Below, one piece after another: positions 59,082-64,000 of a DNA stretch of 64,000 bases. Position 1 is the stretch's first letter, and every line of letters begins with the position of its first letter. Under the pieces are notes generated by a model, which had not been told where the DNA came from, did not search any database, and saw nothing but the letters and a program-made list of their open reading frames with translations. The DNA is from Mariprofundaceae bacterium (GTDB lineage Bacteria; Pseudomonadota; Zetaproteobacteria; Mariprofundales; Mariprofundaceae). The stretch lies in the NCBI GenBank assembly GCA_021772895.1, contig JAJFLC010000015.1:248001-312000 (forward strand). The letters are read 5' to 3'. The position numbers and the translations under genes are program-made.

Positions 59082-59396
59082 TTATTCAGTCTTTGTTTCT
59101 AATGTTCGCTCTTTTTTTGCCCTGATACGGGCTTTTTTATCATCAACCGCATGTGCGTCTCTTGGCTTTTTAGGCAAGCTGCGATAAATCTCGATACGAT
59201 CGTCTTCACGCAAAATCTGATCAAGCTTCACCAGCTTGGCAAAAATCCCGACTTTATTTACCGACAAATCAATATCCGGATATTTATCCAGTAAATGCCC
59301 CATATGAATGGCTTGTTCAACCGTGGTTTCATCCGGAACATTCAACGCTTCCAGAATCTGTTCATGAGGAAGGGCATAAACAATGCTGATCTGCAT
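59082..59396 (-). CDS. rnfH: RnfH family protein
   Basis: 104 residues, ubiquitin-like fold: ISIVYALPHEQILEALNVPD, VGIFAKLVKLDQILREDDRI, EIYRSLPKKPRDA. Found beside ratA in many proteobacteria. Function unsettled. Start overlaps the ratA stop. Confidence 0.92.
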   Translation of the reverse strand: MQISIVYALPHEQILEALNVPDETTVEQAIHMGHLLDKYPDIDLSVNKVGIFAKLVKLDQILREDDRIEIYRSLPKKPRDAHAVDDKKARIRAKKERTLETKTE

Positions 59397-59848
59397 CAGG
59401 TCGCTCCCGTGCTTATGGGATTACTGACCGTTAATGCACGTTTTTCAAAAGCATGCACCATTGATTTGCACGCTGAAGAAAAAATAGGGCTGGCAACCAT
59501 ATCCAGCATCATATTTTTAAATTCAAACTCAATCGAGAAATGAACTTTACAGGAAGATTCACCCAATGCCTCAAAACTCCACAAACTCTCAAGGCACTTA
59601 AAAGGCCCATCCAGCAGACGAATTTCAATCAACTTTCCAGACATAAAGCGATCCAAGGTCTGAAAACCATGCCGCATCCCTGCAAATTCCGCGACCAACT
59701 CAGCCGTTAATGTGTCATCATCACGGGTCAATACCCGCGCTTCACTCACCCACGGCAGAAACGCCGGGTACGCTTCAATATCCATCACAGCATCGTACAT
59801 ATCCTGCGCACTGCATGGCAGCACGCGTGTCTCTTCAAAGCTATGCAT
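59396..59848 (-). CDS. ratA: RatA/Coq10-like START-domain protein
   Basis: 150 residues. SAQDMYDAVMDIEAYPAFLPW, FAGMRHGFQTLDRF and SIEFEFKNMMLDMV are the polyketide cyclase/START (Coq10-like) pattern. Named RatA from a reported effect on ribosome assembly, but ubiquinone binding is likewise proposed. Overlaps der (TGATG). Confidence 0.92.
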   Translation of the reverse strand: MHSFEETRVLPCSAQDMYDAVMDIEAYPAFLPWVSEARVLTRDDDTLTAELVAEFAGMRHGFQTLDRFMSGKLIEIRLLDGPFKCLESLWSFEALGESSCKVHFSIEFEFKNMMLDMVASPIFSSACKSMVHAFEKRALTVSNPISTGAT

Positions 59849-61242
59849 CAGCTTTTCCGCTTGCGCGAGTATTCCGCTTTGTCATTTCGATTGCGGCCAC
59901 TCTCCGGCTCATAAGGGTTCTTACTGCTGGAAAAAACGATTCTGATTGGCACGCCGGGAAGCGAAAAGAATTTTTTGAAATCTTCTGTAAGGTAACGAAT
60001 ATAAGAATTTTTAAGCCCTTTGGGACGGTTACAGAAAATTTTAAGCGTCGGTGGTGATGTCGAAATCTGGGAAACATACTTAAGTTTCACCACTGCACCT
60101 TCCGCACTTGGGGCGTATTGTTTTTTCTGAGCTTTTTCCAACCAGCGATTCAGTTCACCTGTGCCTGTCTCAAAAGCATTATAACCCGAAGCCTTAATCG
60201 CTTCATTCAGAAGCGGCGAAACACCTTTGCCACTTTTCGCTGAAATTCTGAAAACAGGAACATCCGTCAAACCGCGCATCCGATAATGCAGCCGTTCAAC
60301 ATAATACTTCCATTCGTCACTGCTCAGCAGATCCATTTTATTCACAGCCACAATCAGGGCACACCCTTCATCATGGGCCAGTTTCATCAGGCGCATGTCC
60401 TGTTCCACAATGCCTTCCGCCCCATCCAACACCATCACTGCAACACCGGCTCGACGAAATGCCTGCACCGCTTTTACTCTGGCAACAAACTCGATCACAT
60501 CAGAAATACGGCCATGTTTTCGTTGGCCTGCTGTATCTACAAGACGAATCACGCCATCTTTATACGGAAGGTCAGTATCGATGGCATCACGGGTTGTACC
60601 GGCAATCGGACTGACCACCATGCGTTCCTGTCTAAGCCATGCATTAATCAACGTTGATTTGCCCACATTGGGCCGACCAATCACTGTAATGCTGGCCAAA
60701 AGGTCTGCCGGATCTTCTTCAAGCCTGGATGATTTCGCTTCGGCAATCGGTGATATCGCATCGCTTAAGCAGGTGATCAGCTCTTTCACACCTTGCCCGT
60801 GTGCAGCAGAAACAGGAAGTGGGTCACCCAGTCCAAGGGCATAAAAATCCATGGCCACGTCCGGGTTTTCAGCTTTATTCACAACCAGAGTCACAGGCAG
60901 CTTCTCACGCCTGAGTTTATCGACAATATTTAAATCAACAGGGGTGACGCCGGCCCTTCCATCAACGGCAAACATGACCATATCTGCCACATGCAGGGCT
61001 GCCTCAACCTGTGCATCAATCGCATCCTGCATTTCGCCATGCTGGTTTTCACCAATACCGCCAGTATCCACCAGTATCACCTGCTGTGTTTCAAGCAGAC
61101 ATTCTGTTTCAAGGCGATCAACTGTTACGCCGGGTCGATCCCCAACAATGGCCTTACGTTTGCCTACCAAACGGTTAAATAATGTGGACTTCCCCACATT
61201 TGGACGCCCTACAATGGCAATAACCGGAAGATGAGAACTCAT
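59848..61242 (-). CDS. der: GTPase Der (EngA)
   Basis: 464 residues. Two GTPase domains, each with GRPNVGKST (AIVGRPNVGKSTLFNRL; TVIGRPNVGKSTLINAW), DTGG and DTAG, NKAE and NKMD, then a KH-like end. Needed for 50S assembly. The last residues are basic (SGRNRNDKAEYSRKRKS). Confidence 0.97.
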   Translation of the reverse strand: MSSHLPVIAIVGRPNVGKSTLFNRLVGKRKAIVGDRPGVTVDRLETECLLETQQVILVDTGGIGENQHGEMQDAIDAQVEAALHVADMVMFAVDGRAGVTPVDLNIVDKLRREKLPVTLVVNKAENPDVAMDFYALGLGDPLPVSAAHGQGVKELITCLSDAISPIAEAKSSRLEEDPADLLASITVIGRPNVGKSTLINAWLRQERMVVSPIAGTTRDAIDTDLPYKDGVIRLVDTAGQRKHGRISDVIEFVARVKAVQAFRRAGVAVMVLDGAEGIVEQDMRLMKLAHDEGCALIVAVNKMDLLSSDEWKYYVERLHYRMRGLTDVPVFRISAKSGKGVSPLLNEAIKASGYNAFETGTGELNRWLEKAQKKQYAPSAEGAVVKLKYVSQISTSPPTLKIFCNRPKGLKNSYIRYLTEDFKKFFSLPGVPIRIVFSSSKNPYEPESGRNRNDKAEYSRKRKS

Positions 61243-61252
61243 AAACTCTGTC

Positions 61253-62425
61253 TCAACGTAATAGTGTTAATACACCCAAACCGCTTCGAGCCAGCACGCC
61301 TGCTGATGTTACGATAGGTGCACGTTCAATACGGCCATTGAGGGCAATTGATGCCTGTTTACGGCCATCTTTACCCAATCGCATCACAATACCGCGATCA
61401 TCTGCAAGCCAGAGTGTGTCTTTCCAGAGCACAGGGCCTAAAAGCTCACCATTTGACAGCTTCTGTTTCCAAACTGTCGCACCGCTTGCAAGGTCAATGG
61501 CTTCAACTTCACCCGATGCATTTGCGATATAAAGTATCCCCTCATGCAGCAAAGGTGTCGATTTGATCGAACTGTCTTTTTCAAAGAGCTGGGCTCCATC
61601 ATTGCGTGATAACAGTAAAATTTTTCCCTGATAGAAAGAAATGAGTAATGCATCACCCGTTTTTTCAATACCTATCGCGGCCTGATTAAGATGCATCGGC
61701 GTGGAAATGGGAGCACGCAACTCACTTAAAACTGCAGCATCTGCATTTAAAAGAAGCTGTCTACGCCAAAGAAGGTCACCACTTTCAGCCTTTAATGCAA
61801 CCGCATCACCATTTGTAAACACAGCATAAACAGTCTGATCGAAAAGCAGCGGTGAAGCCGTCATATACATGCTTAAACCACCGCCGTGGCCAGCATAACT
61901 CCAGCGTTTCTTTCCATCCGAAGAGAAGTGATAAATGCGATTGTCCAGGGTCTGAATCAAAAAACCATCACCTAACAATACCGGTTGTGCCAAAAAGGGT
62001 GCAGACAGTTGATTTTGCCACACAATTTGTCCCTGAAGCGGATCAATACCATAAAGTACGCCCCCGACATCTCCAACGACAACCAAGCCATTTTCCAACG
62101 CCAGTGCAGAAGAATCGGAAGGTTCGTGCATGGTGATACGGTGCAGTTCCTTGCCATTCAAATTGTAAACCCGAACACGGCCATCTCTACCGCCGATAAC
62201 AATCAATTCCGGTGAAGAAGCCTGGACAGGAACCACTGCAGGCTGACTAAAGCCTGCGGGCTGACCTGGCTCTCTCTGATCTACATCTACAGACCAGACG
62301 TTCTGAATGGTTCCAGTCGAAACTGAAAAAGCATCATCTTCTCCGCCTGCATGCCAACTGCTACAGGAGGAGAGTGCAAACACAGAAGCAATAAAAATAA
62401 GGTGTGATGTCAAACGACGACTCAT
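61253..62425 (-). CDS. bamB: Outer membrane assembly lipoprotein BamB
   Basis: 390 residues. Lipobox FALSSCSS, then PQQ-type beta-propeller repeats (DGRVRVYNLNGKELHRI, YGIDPLQGQIVWQNQL, VALKAESGDLLWRRQ, EAIDLASGATVWKQKL). Part of the BAM complex. Overlaps yfgM by ATGA; classic yfgM-bamB-der order. Confidence 0.95.
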   Translation of the reverse strand: MSRRLTSHLIFIASVFALSSCSSWHAGGEDDAFSVSTGTIQNVWSVDVDQREPGQPAGFSQPAVVPVQASSPELIVIGGRDGRVRVYNLNGKELHRITMHEPSDSSALALENGLVVVGDVGGVLYGIDPLQGQIVWQNQLSAPFLAQPVLLGDGFLIQTLDNRIYHFSSDGKKRWSYAGHGGGLSMYMTASPLLFDQTVYAVFTNGDAVALKAESGDLLWRRQLLLNADAAVLSELRAPISTPMHLNQAAIGIEKTGDALLISFYQGKILLLSRNDGAQLFEKDSSIKSTPLLHEGILYIANASGEVEAIDLASGATVWKQKLSNGELLGPVLWKDTLWLADDRGIVMRLGKDGRKQASIALNGRIERAPIVTSAGVLARSGLGVLTLLR

Positions 62426-63120
62426 GAGTCTGACGCATCTCCTGATGTTGAAGCTGCGCCAAGTTCTGAAAGCATGCTCTCAACTCTGTCTTTAAGCACC
62501 GAATCATTTGAAACCGAATCCAGAGACATCTGAAGGTGTTTCTGTTTTTCAACATCATTGCCAGATATTTCAGCCAGTAAATAATGGCGAAGCTGCTCAT
62601 ACTGTTTACCAACAGCTTCCGTTAACAGAGCTTTTGCTTCATCAGTCTTACCATTGGTAATATGCCACTCAGCCAAATCAAGGCGAGCTTGCCATACCAG
62701 TTCCGGTGTGGACGCAGTGCTGTGAATAAGTGCGTTAAGATAGACTTCCGGTTCATCGGATAGCTTTGCCATATATAGATTGGCCAACAAAGCATAACCG
62801 GAATCTGCATAATCTTTAATGACCATTTCAAGCATGGTTTTTTTCTGCTCTGCATCTGATGTGGACAACGCCTGATGATAAAGTACCGCGGCTGAATCCT
62901 TCTGAGATTTATTATGTTCAAGCCATAAACTGCCACCGGCAAATATCAGCAAAAGTACCACCGCACCTGCAATCAGCTGCTGCTGGTTTTTTTGTACCCA
63001 ATCAATGATTTTAGCCGAGCGTATGTCACGCTTCAGTTCTTCCATCTCAGCAGCAAATGCCGAATCGGTCTCCCCCTCAGGGGCAGGCTCATTATTCGGT
63101 CTTTTGGTTGTATCATTCAC
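62422..63120 (-). CDS. yfgM: SecYEG accessory protein YfgM
   Basis: 232 residues. Acidic N-terminus, one membrane helix (LIAGAVVLLLIFAGGSLWLE) and periplasmic TPR-like repeats. Membrane chaperone at the translocon, working with PpiD. The C-terminal end reads LGAASTSGDASDS. Confidence 0.9.
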   Translation of the reverse strand: MNDTTKRPNNEPAPEGETDSAFAAEMEELKRDIRSAKIIDWVQKNQQQLIAGAVVLLLIFAGGSLWLEHNKSQKDSAAVLYHQALSTSDAEQKKTMLEMVIKDYADSGYALLANLYMAKLSDEPEVYLNALIHSTASTPELVWQARLDLAEWHITNGKTDEAKALLTEAVGKQYEQLRHYLLAEISGNDVEKQKHLQMSLDSVSNDSVLKDRVESMLSELGAASTSGDASDS

Positions 63121-63204
63121 AGCATTTTCCTCGGTAAATTCAATTCAGTTTTTAATACGTGACATCAGGATTGCGGTTGCAAGCTAGGGTTGCGACCCGC
63201 TGTG

Positions 63205-64000
63205 TCAATCCGGCAATACTTCCGGGACTTCCTTTCTTTCAAATATAATGGTTAAAACACTCTGCACCAGCGCCGCCATCGGAATCGCAATAAAAACACC
63301 CAGCACACCCCACAAACTTCCAAAAACAAGCACTGCAACAATAATCGCAACAGGATGAAGATTAACCATCTCCGAAAACATCCAGGGCACAAGGACATTG
63401 GCATCAATGAGCTGGATGACGGTATAAGCCAAAAGACCATACAACATCATATCCGACCAGCCCCATTGAAAAAATGATAATAATATCACCGGAATCGTCA
63501 CCACTGCCGCACCTACAAACGGAATCCATACAGAGATGCCTGTCAGTGTCCCCAAAAGCAAAGCATACTCATGATTCATAAATGCATATGCCAGCCACAT
63601 CGCAAAACCAACAATCACAGACTCCCAGAATTTACCGCGAATATAGTTGCCAATCTGAACGTCCACCTCTCCCCACACACGTTGCAGAAGTGATCGCTCT
63701 TTCGGTAAAAACCGCTGGGCCCATGCAACAATCAATGTCTTATCCTTAAGCAGGAAAAAAACCAGCACCGGAACAAGTACCACATAAACCAGCAACGTAA
63801 TCATGCCCGGAATCGATGCAATCGAAACAGAAAGCAAAGCACCACCCCATTCCTGAGCTTTACCCACACCATTCGATATGAATTGATGCAGATGATCCGG
63901 GTTAAGCCAGCTTACATGGCTTGTTTGAAATTGCTGGATGGATTCACGCAAAGCAGCCACCAGCTTTGGTGCCTGCGTCACCAGTTTCCCAATCTGTTCT
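63205..64000 (-). CDS. AI-2E family transporter (PerM-like), 5' end outside the window
   Basis: At least 264 residues seen; the frame is open to the window edge (EQIGKLVTQAPKLV...), so the start is missing. Membrane segments and the family region LGTLTGISVWIPFVGAAVVT and GSLWGVLGVFIAIPMAALVQ are visible. Substrate unknown; the family includes TqsA and sodium/proton antiporters. Confidence 0.88.
   Translation of the reverse strand, partial: EQIGKLVTQAPKLVAALRESIQQFQTSHVSWLNPDHLHQFISNGVGKAQEWGGALLSVSIASIPGMITLLVYVVLVPVLVFFLLKDKTLIVAWAQRFLPKERSLLQRVWGEVDVQIGNYIRGKFWESVIVGFAMWLAYAFMNHEYALLLGTLTGISVWIPFVGAAVVTIPVILLSFFQWGWSDMMLYGLLAYTVIQLIDANVLVPWMFSEMVNLHPVAIIVAVLVFGSLWGVLGVFIAIPMAALVQSVLTIIFERKEVPEVLPD

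Overview
The window is a 64 kb piece of a proteobacterial chromosome. It encodes a Gram-negative envelope (DolP-, LpoA-, BamB-, YfgM- and DegQ-like proteins, heptose genes), type IV pilus ATPases and cyclic-di-GMP proteins. Many gene neighbourhoods are gammaproteobacterial in style (rsmI/lpoA/yraN/SIS/dolP; ratA-rnfH; yfgM-bamB-der). Others, such as three PilT-family genes in a row and a Geobacter-like companion of the heptose genes, are found more widely. A Zetaproteobacterium or a deep-branching gammaproteobacterium would fit, but this is inference and no rRNA is present to settle it.

Layout. 1-7.5 kb is accessory-like: pirin, an HxlR regulator divergent from an SDR dehydrogenase, an MHYT-PAS-GGDEF diguanylate cyclase broken by a frameshift, a YiiX-like lipoprotein hydrolase, a methyltransferase and a small exported protein. 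7.5-12.8 kb is a small mobile island: a MITE-like repeat carrying an internally deleted IS3-type element, a lone 1140-residue SF1 helicase, short tandem repeats and a complete IS3-family element. 12.8-22.7 kb is core DNA metabolism: rmuC, a RelE/ParD-type toxin-antitoxin pair, the rlmE-thpR-recA-recX-alaS run, an ABC-2 exporter and erpA. 22.8-27.3 kb carries apbE and three PilT/PilU-type ATPases ending in a strong terminator. 27.3-35.5 kb is the fatty acid and phospholipid operon yceD-rpmF-plsX-fabH-fabD-fabG-acpP-fabF-pabB-plsC, read leftward from a good promoter. 35.6-45.1 kb holds an unknown PilZ-like protein and a leftward run rsmI-yraN-SIS/gmhA-unknown-small membrane protein-dolP-hldC-pdxB-orn, with lpoA divergent. 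45.2-50.0 kb has a PilZ protein, acnA, a class III cyclase, a thioesterase and tRNA-Gln(CUG).

50.0-54.6 kb is a second accessory island: a second copy of the MITE-like repeat, a stray 60-bp piece of an RHS gene, an RHS/YD-repeat protein with a variable C-terminal tip, a small two-helix membrane protein one base downstream (candidate immunity protein), and a DDE transposase that appears to have split the RHS gene from its signal-peptide end. 54.6-64 kb returns to core genes: ligA, a TlpA-type thioredoxin, a glutaredoxin-like protein, degQ, rnfH, ratA, der, bamB, yfgM and the end of an AI-2E family transporter cut by the window edge.

The most promising material for something undescribed is the RHS tip with its small membrane partner, the IS-bounded helicase, the repeat family shared by both islands, and a 48-residue membrane protein hidden between the heptose-linked unknown gene and dolP. 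Two likely single-base frameshifts (HxlR, MHYT-GGDEF) lie within the first 4.3 kb and could be real decay or assembly errors.
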